Positions 26,638 through 42,396 of a stretch of 64,000 nucleotides of DNA are shown in pieces (the stretch's first letter is position 1; the number at the start of each line of letters is the position of its first letter). Below the pieces are notes generated by a model that ran no database searches, was not told the origin of the DNA, and saw only the letters and a program-made list of their open reading frames with translations. The translations under genes and the position numbers were made by a program. Source of the DNA: Escherichia coli DSM 30083 = JCM 1649 = ATCC 11775. GTDB taxonomy: Bacteria > Pseudomonadota > Gammaproteobacteria > Enterobacterales > Enterobacteriaceae. The stretch is from contig NZ_CP033092.2 in the NCBI RefSeq assembly GCF_003697165.2, forward strand, positions 2,356,001 to 2,420,000. The letters run 5' to 3'.

Positions 26638-27678
26638 ATGAGCGACAACATCCGTGTTGGGTTGATTGGGTATGGTTATGCGAGCAAAACCTTCCATGCG
26701 CCCCTGATTGCGGGCACGCCCGGGCTGGAGCTGGCGGTAATCTCCAGCAGCGATGAAACAAAAGTAAAAGCTGACTGGCCAACGGTTACGGTTGTCTCTG
26801 AGCCGAAGCATCTGTTTAACGATCCCAACATAGACCTGATTGTCATTCCTACACCCAACGATACCCATTTTCCGTTAGCCAAAGCGGCGCTTGAGGCGGG
26901 TAAACATGTGGTCGTTGATAAACCCTTTACCGTGACACTGTCACAAGCGCGAGAGCTGGATGCGCTGGCAAAAAGCCTGGGGCGAGTGCTGTCTGTATTC
27001 CATAACCGTCGCTGGGATAGCGATTTCCTGACGCTTAAAGGTTTGCTCGCGGAAGGCGTGCTGGGTGAAATTGCTTACGTTGAGTCCCATTTTGACCGCT
27101 TCCGCCCGCAGGTGCGCGATCGTTGGCGTGAACAGGGCGGCCCAGGCAGCGGTATCTGGTACGATTTAGCACCGCACCTTCTTGATCAGGCCATTACGTT
27201 ATTTGGTTTACCGGTTAGCATGACGGTAGATTTGGCACAGTTACGGCCCGGAGCGCAGTCGACCGATTATTTCCACGCTATCTTGTCCTATCCGCAGCGG
27301 CGAGTGATTTTACACGGCACCATGCTGGCAGCAGCCGAGTCAGCACGGTATATCGTGCATGGATCCCGAGGCAGTTATGTGAAATATGGCCTCGATCCAC
27401 AGGAAGAACGTCTGAAAAATGGCGAGCGTCTGCCGCAGGAAGACTGGGGCTACGATATGCGCGATGGCGTACTTACCCGCGTGGAAGGTGAGGAACGTGT
27501 CGAAGAAACGCTGTTGACAGTGCCGGGGAATTATCCGGCTTACTATGCGGCTATTCGTGATGCGTTAAATGGCGATGGTGAAAATCCGGTTCCGGCAAGT
27601 CAGGCAATCCAGGTAATGGAGTTGATTGAGCTGGGCATCGAATCCGCCAAACATCGCGCGACTTTGTGCCTTGCGTGA
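26638..27678 (+). CDS. ydgJ: YdgJ, Gfo/Idh/MocA-family oxidoreductase
   Basis: A 346-residue NAD(P)-dependent dehydrogenase. The Rossmann motif VGLIGYGYASKTFHAP is at about residues 6-21, and the family signature EAGKHVVVDKPFTVTLSQA (EKP-type, with the conserved Lys) at about 88-106. The substrate is unknown, probably a sugar or cyclitol. The ATG at 26638 follows AGAGGCAATG; an in-frame ATG 13 codons upstream (26599) lacks a site. It converges on add with a shared terminator. Confidence 0.94.
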   Translation: MSDNIRVGLIGYGYASKTFHAPLIAGTPGLELAVISSSDETKVKADWPTVTVVSEPKHLFNDPNIDLIVIPTPNDTHFPLAKAALEAGKHVVVDKPFTVTLSQARELDALAKSLGRVLSVFHNRRWDSDFLTLKGLLAEGVLGEIAYVESHFDRFRPQVRDRWREQGGPGSGIWYDLAPHLLDQAITLFGLPVSMTVDLAQLRPGAQSTDYFHAILSYPQRRVILHGTMLAAAESARYIVHGSRGSYVKYGLDPQEERLKNGERLPQEDWGYDMRDGVLTRVEGEERVEETLLTVPGNYPAYYAAIRDALNGDGENPVPASQAIQVMELIELGIESAKHRATLCLA

Positions 27679-27683
27679 AAAGG

Positions 27684-27711
27684 GGATGGTGCAATTAGCA
27701 CCATCCATTTT
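27684..27711. terminator. ydgJ/add bidirectional terminator
   Basis: GGATGGTGC / GCACCATCC with an AATTA loop, followed on the plus strand by ATTTTTG. It lies between convergent ydgJ and add. Confidence 0.85.
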
Positions 27712-27713
27712 TG

Positions 27714-28715
27714 TTACTTCGCGGCGACTTTTTCTCGCAGTGCGCGTTTTTCCTCTGCGCTGAGGAAAGCCATTTCCAGACCATTAATCTGTGCCTGGCG
27801 GATTTGCTCGCGGGATAACCCAGCAGCTGGCGCGGCAACGGTATATTCGTGAATGATATCCACTCCCTGCACGCCTGGATCGTCAGTGTTAATGCTGGCA
27901 CGAATGCCATGCTCAAGGAACGTTTTCAGCGGATGTGCAGCCAGATCCGCCACGGTGCTGGTCTGAATATTGGAGGTCAGACAGGATTCAATACCAATTT
28001 GTTGCTCGGCGAGAAAATCCATCAGCGCCCGATCTTCAATGGCTTTTACGCCATGTCCAATACGCTCCGCCCCCAGTTCACGAATCGCCTGCCAGATGCT
28101 TTCCGGTCCGGCAGCTTCGCCTGCATGGACGGTAATATGCCAGCCCGCATCACGCGCGCGGTTGAAATGAGAAAGGAACAGACTTCCCGGGAAACCAAGT
28201 TCATCACCGGCTAAATCAAGTGCGGTAATCTGGTCACGGTGGGCTAAAAAGGCCTCCAGCTCTTGCTGACAGGCGGCTTCGCCGAAGGTCCGGCTCATAA
28301 TACCGATAAGCTTCGCCTGCACACCAAAGGTGCGGCAACCTTCACGTACGCCATCGATCACCGCTTCGACAACACCCGCTACAGGCAGCTGATGTGCCAT
28401 TGCCATGTAGCCTGGTGAAAAACGCAGCTCGACATAGTGCAGGCCGTTACGGGCTGCATCTTCAATGTTTTCAAATGCCACGCGGCGGCAGGCATCAAGA
28501 GAGGCGAGAACTTTAACGCCCCAGTCAAGTTTAGTCAGAAAGCTCACCAGATCGGGTTCGTTGGCAATGACCTGAACGTGGGGAATCAGTGTTTCCAGGG
28601 ATTGTGCAGGAAGCGAGATATTATACTGGCGGCCAAGTTCAAGAATGGTCTGGGGACGAATGTTGCCATCAAGGTGGCGATGGATATCAGTTAATGGCAG
28701 GGTGGTATCAATCAT
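27714..28715 (-). CDS. add: Adenosine deaminase
   Basis: A zinc-dependent (beta/alpha)8 hydrolase converting adenosine and deoxyadenosine to inosine forms in purine salvage. The 333 residues show the metal motif DIHRHLDG with His12 and His14, the [15 protein letters not shown] segment (metal His and catalytic Glu), the HGVKAI substrate His, and SINTDDPGV with the metal Asp near the C-terminus. malY lies 103 bp upstream on the same strand. Confidence 0.97.
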
Positions 28716-28818
28716 GGTCGCACTCTTTTTCTGGATATAAAAGTGCGCACCATTATAAAAACAAAGCAGGGTAAAAATCCACGATTGCGCAACGATTTTT
28801 TACGTTGCGCAATTGGGG

Positions 28819-29991
28819 TTAACCAACAGCGCGGATGGCGTTAATTAATCCAGCCACACCTTTTTCCAGTTTCGAACGTGGGCAGCCGGCATTGAGTCGG
28901 ACAAAACCACGACCTTCTTCACCGTAGGTATATCCCGGCATGATCGCGATCTTTTCTTGCTCGATAAGCGCTTTTTGCAACGCGTTGTCGTCAATATTCA
29001 ACGGACGTAGATCAAGCCAGGCCAGATAAGTGGATTGCGGGATCTGCCAGTTGAGTTCAGGAAACGCAGCGTTCATTTTATCTGCGATATACGTCAGGTT
29101 ATCTTTCAGATAGACGCGTAAGGCATCCAGCCATGGTGCGCCTTGCTGATAGGCGGCGATATGAGCAGTTAACGCCAGTACCGAAGGGGAAGAAAGCCCA
29201 TCACGTCCTTTCAGTGCCGATAAATAGGCATCGCGGCTACTGCTATTTTCTATAATCCCGTAAGCACCGGTCAGGGCGGGAATATTGAAACTTTTTGATC
29301 CCGACGTTAGCAACGCCCAGTCTCCGCGCGCCACATTACTCCAGGGAATATGCGGCTGCTCGCCCCAAACCATATCCATATGGATTTCATCGGAAATAAC
29401 CCGCACACCATGACGCTCGCACAGGTCAGCCATGATCTCCAGCTCATCGCACGTCCACACTTTCCCGGTAGGATTCTGTGGGCTACACAGGAGCATAATT
29501 TTACATTCTGGTTTCGCCAGCACGGCTTCCAGCTTGCCCATATCGCAAAACCAGCCGTCAGGCTGCTTCTCTAAAGCAACGGGCATTACTGTGCGCTGGT
29601 TACCTTCAATGGCCTTGTAAAATGCGTCATAGGCGGGTGTGTGGATCACCACGCCTTCACCTGTTTCAGACCACTGACGAATCAGTTCTGAAACCATATA
29701 GATAACAGAAGGGCCATACACCACCGACTGAGGATCGATGGCGGTGTAATGCTGGGTGGAAAACCAGTGGGCAATAGCCGCGAGAAACTCATCGTTTTTC
29801 CAGCGGCTGTAGCCAAACACGCCGTGTATCAGGCGCTGATTCAGCGCCTCGATAATGCAGGGGGCAGTGGCAAAATCCATGTCTGAAATCGTGAACGGTA
29901 ACAGGTCAGCAGTGCCGAAACGGTCAGCGACATAATCCCACTGCGTACACCATGTGCCATGACGATCCACGACCTTTGAAAAATCGAACAT
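28819..29991 (-). CDS. malY: MalY, PLP-dependent beta-cystathionase and MalT antagonist
   Basis: A 390-residue fold-type I PLP enzyme with C-S lyase activity. The PLP lysine lies in LLTSGSKSFNIPAL, with the cofactor ring contacts in SPQNPTGKVW and VISDEIHMDM. Independent of catalysis it binds and inhibits MalT, the maltose regulon activator. It follows malX by 9 bp in the MalI-controlled operon. Confidence 0.97.
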   Translation of the reverse strand: MFDFSKVVDRHGTWCTQWDYVADRFGTADLLPFTISDMDFATAPCIIEALNQRLIHGVFGYSRWKNDEFLAAIAHWFSTQHYTAIDPQSVVYGPSVIYMVSELIRQWSETGEGVVIHTPAYDAFYKAIEGNQRTVMPVALEKQPDGWFCDMGKLEAVLAKPECKIMLLCSPQNPTGKVWTCDELEIMADLCERHGVRVISDEIHMDMVWGEQPHIPWSNVARGDWALLTSGSKSFNIPALTGAYGIIENSSSRDAYLSALKGRDGLSSPSVLALTAHIAAYQQGAPWLDALRVYLKDNLTYIADKMNAAFPELNWQIPQSTYLAWLDLRPLNIDDNALQKALIEQEKIAIMPGYTYGEEGRGFVRLNAGCPRSKLEKGVAGLINAIRAVG

Positions 29992-30000
29992 ATCTTATCC

Positions 30001-31627
<1,627 letters not shown>

Positions 31628-31628
31628 A

Positions 31629-31669
<41 letters not shown>

Positions 31670-31689
31670 TAGGCATAAATCACATTACA

Positions 31690-32796
<1,107 letters not shown>

Positions 32797-32907
32797 TCCT
32801 CTCTTTATCTGCTATACCTGGTAGTGTCCTTTCCTCAAGGTTAATGATAAAAAATGTGGCACACAGGCGGTGCCTTTTATTTTTACTGAAGTTCACAGGA
32901 GGTTTAT

Positions 32908-33675
32908 GTGTTTAATTCTGACAACCTGAGACTCGACGGAAAATGCGCCATCATTACAGGTGCGGGTGCAGGTATTGGTAAAGAAATCGCCATTACATTC
33001 GCGACAGCTGGCGCATCTGTGGTGGTCAGTGATATTAACGCCGATGCAGCTAATCATGTTGTAAATGAAATTCAACAACTGGGTGGTCAGGCATTTGCCT
33101 GCCGCTGCGATATTACTTCCGAACAGGAACTCTCTGCACTGGCAGACTTTGCCGTCAGTAAGTTGGGTAAAGTTGATATCCTGGTTAACAACGCCGGTGG
33201 CGGTGGGCCTAAACCGTTTGATATGCCAATGGCAGATTTTCGCCGCGCTTATGAACTGAATGTATTTTCTTTTTTCCATCTGTCACAACTTGTTGCGCCA
33301 GAAATGGAAAAAAATGGCGGTGGCGTTATTCTGACCATTACTTCTATGGCGGCAGAAAATAAAAATATAAACATGACCTCCTATGCATCATCTAAAGCTG
33401 CGGCCAGTCATCTGGTCAGAAATATGGCGTTTGACCTGGGTGAAAAAAATATTCGGGTGAATGGCATTGCACCGGGGGCAATATTAACCGATGCCCTGAA
33501 ATCCGTTATTACACCAGAGATTGAACAGAAAATGTTGCAACACACACCAATCAGACGTCTGGGCCAACCGCAAGATATTGCTAACGCGGCGCTGTTCCTT
33601 TGCTCGCCTGCAGCCAGCTGGGTAAGCGGACAAATTCTCACCGTCTCCGGTGGTGGGGTACAGGAACTCAATTAA
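32908..33675 (+). CDS. hdhA: 7-alpha-hydroxysteroid dehydrogenase
   Basis: An NAD-dependent short-chain dehydrogenase oxidising the 7-alpha hydroxyl of bile acids. The 255 residues have the cofactor motif GAGAGIG (18-24), NNAG at 94-97 and the catalytic Ser146, Tyr159 and Lys163. The start is a GTG at 32908 preceded by CAGGAGG; an overlapping ATG at 32906 is out of frame. It lies between malI and uidR, next to the glucuronide genes, and together these deal with host bile and glucuronide conjugates. Confidence 0.96.
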   Translation: MFNSDNLRLDGKCAIITGAGAGIGKEIAITFATAGASVVVSDINADAANHVVNEIQQLGGQAFACRCDITSEQELSALADFAVSKLGKVDILVNNAGGGGPKPFDMPMADFRRAYELNVFSFFHLSQLVAPEMEKNGGGVILTITSMAAENKNINMTSYASSKAAASHLVRNMAFDLGEKNIRVNGIAPGAILTDALKSVITPEIEQKMLQHTPIRRLGQPQDIANAALFLCSPAASWVSGQILTVSGGGVQELN

Positions 33676-33687
33676 TACACTAACGAA

Positions 33688-33718
33688 CCGGTAAACAGCC
33701 GTATGTGTTGTTTACCGG
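33688..33718 (+). terminator. hdhA 3' hairpin
   Basis: CCGGTAAAC / GTTTACCGG with a 13-nt loop lies just after the hdhA stop. No T run follows, so termination is uncertain. Confidence 0.45.
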
Positions 33719-33771
33719 GATAGCGTGTGCAACTCGTCAACGTCTCTGCTAAACAACTGGCAGCCAAATCA

Positions 33772-33795
33772 CGGCTATTGGTTAACCAATAGCCG
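33772..33795. promoter_or_regulatory. 24-bp perfect palindrome upstream of uidR, UxuR/ExuR-type core
   Basis: The arms CGGCTATTGGTT and AACCAATAGCCG are exact reverse complements with no spacer. The core ATTGGTTAACCAAT follows the UxuR/ExuR pattern (TTGGT-NN-ACCAA) for hexuronate repressors. It lies 109 bp before the uidR start. A matching core occurs before uidA (34824-34837). It could alternatively be part of the hdhA terminator. Confidence 0.68.
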
Positions 33796-33903
33796 GATAA
33801 AAAGCTTACGAATTGAGTGTGCCTTCGCACTATTCAACAGCAATGATAGGCGCTCACCTGACAACGCGGTAAACTAGTTATTCATGCTAACTATAATGGT
33901 TTA

Positions 33904-34494
33904 ATGATGGATAACATGCAGACTGAAGCACAACCGACACGGACCCGGATCCTCAATGCTGCCAGAGAGATTTTTTCAGAAAATGGATTTCACAGTGCCT
34001 CGATGAAAGCCATCTGTAAATCCTGCGCCATTAGTCCCGGGACGCTCTATCACCATTTCATCTCCAAAGAAGCCTTGATTCAGGCGATTATCTTACAGGA
34101 CCAGGAGAGGGCGCTGGCCCGTTTCCGGGAACCGATTGAAGGGATTCATTTCGTTGACTATATGGTCGAGTCTATTGTCTCTCTCACCCATGAAGCCTTT
34201 GGGCAACGAGCGCTGGTGGTCGAAATTATGGCGGAAGGGATGCGTAACCCACAGGTCGCCGCCATGCTTAAAAATAAGCATATGACGATCACGGAATTTG
34301 TTGCCCAGCGGATGCGTGATGCCCAGCAAAAAGGCGAGATAAGCCCAGATATCAACACGGCAATGACTTCACGTTTACTGCTGGATCTGACCTACGGTGT
34401 ACTGGCCGATATCGAAGCGGAAGATCTGGCGCGTGAAGCGTCGTTTGCTCAGGGATTACGCGCGATGATTGGCGGTATATTAACCGCATCCTGA
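33904..34494 (+). CDS. uidR: TetR-family repressor of the glucuronide operon
   Basis: Represses uidABC and is released by glucuronides. The 196 residues have a TetR helix-turn-helix about 14-60 (KAICKSCAISPGTLYHHFISKEALI) and a helical ligand domain. The start is uncertain within MMDNM (33904, 33907 or 33916): none has a good ribosome site, and a TATAAT at 33892-33897 would put the transcript start about at the first ATG. It is upstream of uidA in the same direction with a 389-bp regulatory gap. Confidence 0.95.
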   Translation: MMDNMQTEAQPTRTRILNAAREIFSENGFHSASMKAICKSCAISPGTLYHHFISKEALIQAIILQDQERALARFREPIEGIHFVDYMVESIVSLTHEAFGQRALVVEIMAEGMRNPQVAAMLKNKHMTITEFVAQRMRDAQQKGEISPDINTAMTSRLLLDLTYGVLADIEAEDLAREASFAQGLRAMIGGILTAS

Positions 34495-34646
34495 TCCTCT
34501 CTCTCTTTCCGCGGGCTGGTGACAACTGAGCCCGCGTTTCATATCGTAATTTCTCTGTGCAAAAATCATCCTCCCAGGGATCGGAGAATCCCACCTAAAT
34601 ATTCATCGTAGCAATATATCATGAGGGTTTATCGCTCCCAATATGT

Positions 34647-34662
34647 TCGAACGAACGTTCGA
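34647..34662. promoter_or_regulatory. Candidate UidR operator
   Basis: TCGAACG and CGTTCGA, exact inverted arms separated by AA. The size suits a TetR-family dimer. It lies about 220 bp upstream of uidA and 150 bp after uidR. Assignment to UidR is inference from position and symmetry. Confidence 0.55.
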
Positions 34663-34705
34663 TTGCTTATTTTGTGGCTTCTGTCAACGCTGTTTTAAAG
34701 ATTAA

Positions 34706-34721
34706 TGCGATCAATATCACG
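34706..34721. promoter_or_regulatory. CRP site upstream of uidA
   Basis: TGCGA-TCAATA-TCACG matches TGTGA-N6-TCACA at 8 of 10 positions, placed between the candidate UidR and UxuR operators. cAMP-dependence of uidA is established. Confidence 0.7.
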
Positions 34722-34823
34722 CTGTGGGTATTGCAGTTTTTGGTTTTTTGATCGCGGTGTCAGTTCTTTTTATTTCCATTTCTCTTCCATGGGTTTCTCA
34801 CAGATAACTGTGTGCAACACAGA

Positions 34824-38065
<3,242 letters not shown>

Positions 38066-38103
38066 TATTCAATAAAAATAATCAGAACATCAAAGGTGCA
38101 ACT

Positions 38104-39369
38104 ATGAGAAAAATAGTGGCCATGGCCGTTATTTGCCTGACGGCTGCCTCTGGCCTTACCTCTGCTTACGCGGCGCAACCGGCTGACGATGAAGCGGGAC
38201 TACGCATCAGACTGAAAAACGAATTACGCAGGGCTGATAAGCCCAGTGCTGGCACGGGAAGAGATATTTACGCATGGGTACAGGGAGGATTGCTCGATTT
38301 CAATAGTGGTTATTATTCCAATATTATTGGCGTTGAAGGCGGGGCGTATTATGTTTATAAATTAGGTGCTCGTGCTGATATGAGTACCCGGTGGTATCTT
38401 GATGGTGATAAAAGTTTTGGCTTTGCCCTGGGGACAGTAAAAATAAAACCCAGTGAAAATAGCCTGCTAAAATTAGGTCGCTTCGGGACGGATTATAGTT
38501 ATGGTAGCTTACCTTATCGTATTCCGTTAATGGCTGGCAGTTCGCAACGTACATTACCGACTGTTTCTGAAGGAGCATTAGGTTATTGGGCTTTAACGCC
38601 AAATATTGATCTGTGGGGAATGTGGCGTTCACGAGTATTTTTATGGACCGATTCAACAACCGGTATTCGTGATGAAGGGGTTTATAACAGCCAGACGGGA
38701 AAATACGATAAACATCGCGCACGTTCTTTTTTAGCCGCCAGTTGGCATGATGATACCAGTCGCTATTCTCTGGGGGCATCGGTACAGAAAGATGTTTCCA
38801 ATCAGATACAAAGTATTCTCGAGAAAAGCATACCGCTTGACCCGAATTATACGTTGAAAGGGGAGTTGCTCGGCTTTTACGCGCAACTTGAAGGTTTAAG
38901 TCGTAATACCAGCCAGCCCAATGAAACGGCGTTAGTTAGTGGACAATTGACCTGGAATGCGCCGTGGGGAAGCGTATTTGGCAGTGGTGGTTATTTGCGC
39001 CATGCAATGAATGGTGCCGTGGTGGATACCGACATTGGCTATCCCTTTTCATTAAGTCTTGATCGTAACCGTGAAGGAATGCAGTCCTGGCAATTGGGCG
39101 TCAACTATCGTTTAACTCCGCAATTTACGCTGACATTTGCACCGATTGTGACCCGCGGCTATGAATCCAGTAAACGAGATGTGCGGATTGAAGGCGCGGG
39201 TATCTTAGGGGGTATGAACTATCGGGTCAGCGAAGGGCCGTTACAAGGGATGAATTTCTTTCTTGCTGCCGATAAAGGGCGGGAAAAGCGCGATGGCAGT
39301 ACGCTGGGCGATCGCCTGAATTACTGGGATGTGAAAATGAGTATTCAGTATGACTTTATGCTGAAGTAA
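38104..39369 (+). CDS. uidC: UidC, outer-membrane porin-like protein of the glucuronide operon
   Basis: A 421-residue protein with a signal peptide about 1-23 (ending AYAA) and a beta-rich body of alternating aromatic strands ending in YDFMLK, typical of an outer-membrane barrel. It enhances glucuronide uptake with UidB. It lies 38 bp after uidB; translation begins after AAAGGTGC. The gene is richer in AT than uidA and uidB. A strong terminator follows. Confidence 0.95.
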   Translation: MRKIVAMAVICLTAASGLTSAYAAQPADDEAGLRIRLKNELRRADKPSAGTGRDIYAWVQGGLLDFNSGYYSNIIGVEGGAYYVYKLGARADMSTRWYLDGDKSFGFALGTVKIKPSENSLLKLGRFGTDYSYGSLPYRIPLMAGSSQRTLPTVSEGALGYWALTPNIDLWGMWRSRVFLWTDSTTGIRDEGVYNSQTGKYDKHRARSFLAASWHDDTSRYSLGASVQKDVSNQIQSILEKSIPLDPNYTLKGELLGFYAQLEGLSRNTSQPNETALVSGQLTWNAPWGSVFGSGGYLRHAMNGAVVDTDIGYPFSLSLDRNREGMQSWQLGVNYRLTPQFTLTFAPIVTRGYESSKRDVRIEGAGILGGMNYRVSEGPLQGMNFFLAADKGREKRDGSTLGDRLNYWDVKMSIQYDFMLK

Positions 39370-39372
39370 GAA

Positions 39373-39404
39373 AAAACGCCGGAGAGAAAAATCTCCGGCG
39401 TTTT
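39373..39404. terminator. uidC/ydgA bidirectional terminator
   Basis: AAAACGCCGGAGA / TCTCCGGCGTTTT with a 6-nt A-rich loop; it has A and T tracts on both flanks and serves the convergent uidC and ydgA. Confidence 0.93.
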
Positions 39405-39413
39405 GGCTGTGAA

Positions 39414-40922
39414 TTACTGCTGCGGAATAGCGGGTACAGCCGGAACGTTTAATGCCGGCATCGCAAACATACCCACGAAATCTTCCAGTGGCATTTTCTG
39501 CCCGTTTAACGTTATCTGACCGTTAGCATATTGCAGGCTGGTGGTGATGGTATTGTCCTGCAAGGTGGTCAGACGGAACATCTGCCCCATTGCTGATGCA
39601 CCTTCAACTTGCTGTTTCGCCAGTTTTTTCGCTTGATCTTCCTGATAACCTTCCAGCTTCGCTACCTGAGTCATCAACTCAGTTGCCATATCCACCGGAA
39701 TGGTCAGTTTCGCATCCAGAGATTTAACCGAGCGGTCCACTTCCTGCGCCAGCGTTTGCGGCGCTTCTTTAGTCGTTGCCGGATCTTTCAGGAACAGCGA
39801 CAGATTCAGCGCACTTTCACCCTGACTGTTTTTCCAGCTTAGCGGCGCGATAGTAATCACCGGATCGCCTTTCAGCATCAGCGGCAGAGCGCTAAAGAAG
39901 GCTTCCGTCACTTTCTCCTGATAAAGTTCGGGATTGTTGGCAATTTCTGGCTGTGCCAGCAGCGCCTGAGTTTGTGCGTTATATTGCTGGCTAAACTGAT
40001 GCCAGGCTTCGCCATCAATTTGGCCGACTTTTAAAGTCAGCTTGCCACTGCCCAGATCCTGATTCTGTACCTTCAGGCTGTTTAGCGAGTAATCCAGTTG
40101 GCTATTGACCGTTTTACCGTCATTGACCAGATCCGATTTACCGCTGATCTCCATGCCTTCCAGCAGTGCCAGTTCTTTGCCCTCCACTGAAATGGTCATT
40201 TTTTCCAGCGACAGTTTTTGGTTTCCTACGCGCTCACCAAAACTTGCCAGCGTGCTGGAACCGTCGGTTTTCAGATTATTAAAGGTTAACTGCACTTTCT
40301 GGTTGTATTCGTTAACCGCGTCTATCCGACCACTTTGCGCCTCCCCGGAAAGGGAGATAGCTTTGCCGTCTCTGTCTGCATTTAACTGGAACTCGCCGCC
40401 GCTAAAGGCGACTTTTTCATCCTTTTGCTCGTAATTCAGTGGCTTGAGCGAAATGTCGGAACTGGAATCTCCGCTGTAACCAATGCGGGAGTTAATCTCA
40501 AAAGGCGTTTCACCTTTTGCCATATCAAACAGTGGTTTGCTTACTTCGTTATTAACCAGCGTGGTTTGAATTGATGCCATCGACGGGATCAGGTTCAGTT
40601 TTTTAAGCTGGGCAAGCGGGAAGGGACCATGATCAACCGATTCGTTGAAGATGACGCTCTGACCGCTTTTAATCCACGGATTTACTTTTCCGGCAATGGG
40701 TTTCACCAACAGTTGCAACTGGCTGCTGAATACGCCGCGATGATAGTTTTGATAACTGACTTCCAGGTTGGATTCAGGAGCTGTCAGTTTGAGTTGCGCG
40801 TTCGCCTGCGCGACCATGTCTTCGAGATGGGTTTCAATCTTCTTGCCTGTATACCATGCGCCGCCTGTCAAGACTACGCCTAGCGCAACAATGACGCCTA
40901 CCGCTACCAGCGATTTATTCAT
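39414..40922 (-). CDS. ydgA: YdgA, DUF945 envelope protein
   Basis: A 502-residue protein with an N-terminal membrane segment (about 4-22, signal anchor or signal peptide) and a long DUF945 region rich in beta strands, ending PALNVPAVPAIPQQ. It shares family with YihF. Its function is not established. It is convergent with uidC; manA is upstream on the same strand with a 100-bp gap. Confidence 0.94.
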   Translation of the reverse strand: MNKSLVAVGVIVALGVVLTGGAWYTGKKIETHLEDMVAQANAQLKLTAPESNLEVSYQNYHRGVFSSQLQLLVKPIAGKVNPWIKSGQSVIFNESVDHGPFPLAQLKKLNLIPSMASIQTTLVNNEVSKPLFDMAKGETPFEINSRIGYSGDSSSDISLKPLNYEQKDEKVAFSGGEFQLNADRDGKAISLSGEAQSGRIDAVNEYNQKVQLTFNNLKTDGSSTLASFGERVGNQKLSLEKMTISVEGKELALLEGMEISGKSDLVNDGKTVNSQLDYSLNSLKVQNQDLGSGKLTLKVGQIDGEAWHQFSQQYNAQTQALLAQPEIANNPELYQEKVTEAFFSALPLMLKGDPVITIAPLSWKNSQGESALNLSLFLKDPATTKEAPQTLAQEVDRSVKSLDAKLTIPVDMATELMTQVAKLEGYQEDQAKKLAKQQVEGASAMGQMFRLTTLQDNTITTSLQYANGQITLNGQKMPLEDFVGMFAMPALNVPAVPAIPQQ

Positions 40923-41022
40923 AATGATTATCCATAAAATGAAATCAGGCGGACTGGCCGCCTGAAGGTGTTATAAGCCTTTAATAAGCTTAGCAAGAGA
41001 TGTTAATTTTTTCAGTAAGCTC

Positions 41023-42198
41023 TTACAGCTTGTTGTAAACACGCGCTAAACGGCCGTGGCCTTTGACAGTCACCGGTGATTCGTTGGCGGCAATAAACGC
41101 TGATTCACCCGGTTTAAGCTGTAACTGCTGAGAACCTTTACACAGCGTTGCATCGCCTTCGACGCAGAACAAAATGGCGGCACTCTGCTGGCTGATGGTG
41201 GTTTCTTTATCACTAAGGTCATGCAACGAGAAGGCAAAATCATCCACAGGAATCGGGAAGTCCAGTTCTGCACCTTGTTTCACCGGCTGGGTCAACAACT
41301 GGTTAGCCGGTTTGGCTTCGAACTTCACGTTGGCAACCAGTTCCGGAATATCAATGTATTTAGGCGTCAGACCTGCACGCAGCACGTTATCGGAGTTCGC
41401 CATCACTTCCAGCGCCACGCCTTGCAGGTAAGCGTGCGGTGTTTCAGCGAACAGGAACATCGCTTCGCCAGGATTCAATTTCACCACATTCAGCAACAGC
41501 GGGGAGAACAGACCGCTGTCTTCCGGGTAAAATTCAGAAATTAAACGAATCGTTTGCCATGGTTCACCCTGCTGGCTGTCGAGGGCCGATTTTAAAATCG
41601 CCAGCGCGCGGGATTTTTCTTCACCCTGCATATTCAACAGGCTGGCGAACAGTTCGCTTAAACGTTCGGCATCAGGCTGTTGTAAAAAGTGAGCAATCGC
41701 CGGATGTGCACCTGCGACCGGCTGGAGCAGGGAGACAATCTCGGAAAACTCACGAAACGCGTTCATCGCGAGGAAAGGGGTCAGGGCGAAAACCAGCTCA
41801 GGCTTGTGATTAGGATCTTTATAGTTACGCTCAGCGGCATCCATCGGAATACCTGCAGCATTTTCTTTGGCAAAACCGATTTCAGAATTGCGTTTGTTTG
41901 GATGAACCTGAATAGAGAGCGGCTGGGCTGCGCATAATACTTTGAACAGGAAAGGCAACTCGCCAAAGCGTTTGGCAACGGCATCTCCCAAAAGAGTCGC
42001 TTTATCACTCTCAATCACATCACGCAGTGAAACGATATCTCCTGTGGCATCGTGCACACGTGAACTGCTCTTTGGATGCGCGCCCATCCACAACTCGGCC
42101 ATCGGCTGGCTGGACGGATTTTCCATACCATAAAGTTCAGTCAACGCCGTTTTGCTGCCCCAGGCATAGTTTTGCACTGAGTTAATGAGTTTTTGCAT
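41023..42198 (-). CDS. manA: Mannose-6-phosphate isomerase
   Basis: A zinc-dependent type I PMI interconverting mannose-6-P and fructose-6-P, needed for mannose use and GDP-mannose supply. The 391 residues from the ATG at 42198 (MQKLINSVQNYAWGSKTAL) have the zinc motif LSIQVHPNK (about 94-102) and the downstream Glu/His ligands, including the PHAYLQGVALEVMANSDNVLRAGLTPKYID signature region. Upstream in-frame starts would lengthen the protein without a ribosome site. Divergent from fumA. Confidence 0.97.
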   Translation of the reverse strand: MQKLINSVQNYAWGSKTALTELYGMENPSSQPMAELWMGAHPKSSSRVHDATGDIVSLRDVIESDKATLLGDAVAKRFGELPFLFKVLCAAQPLSIQVHPNKRNSEIGFAKENAAGIPMDAAERNYKDPNHKPELVFALTPFLAMNAFREFSEIVSLLQPVAGAHPAIAHFLQQPDAERLSELFASLLNMQGEEKSRALAILKSALDSQQGEPWQTIRLISEFYPEDSGLFSPLLLNVVKLNPGEAMFLFAETPHAYLQGVALEVMANSDNVLRAGLTPKYIDIPELVANVKFEAKPANQLLTQPVKQGAELDFPIPVDDFAFSLHDLSDKETTISQQSAAILFCVEGDATLCKGSQQLQLKPGESAFIAANESPVTVKGHGRLARVYNKL

Positions 42199-42396
42199 GA
42201 TCAATCCCTGTTTTAATGTGGAAATTAATCCCGCTATTAAAGCAAGAATCCTACGGGAAGTAACCTGGAGCCGCAAAAAGTCGTACTAGTCTCAGTTTTT
42301 GTTAAAAAAGTGTGTAGGATATTGTTACTCGCTTTTAACAGGGCAACGGAACACCCGCCCAGAGCATAACCAAACCAGGCAGTAAGTGAGAGAACA

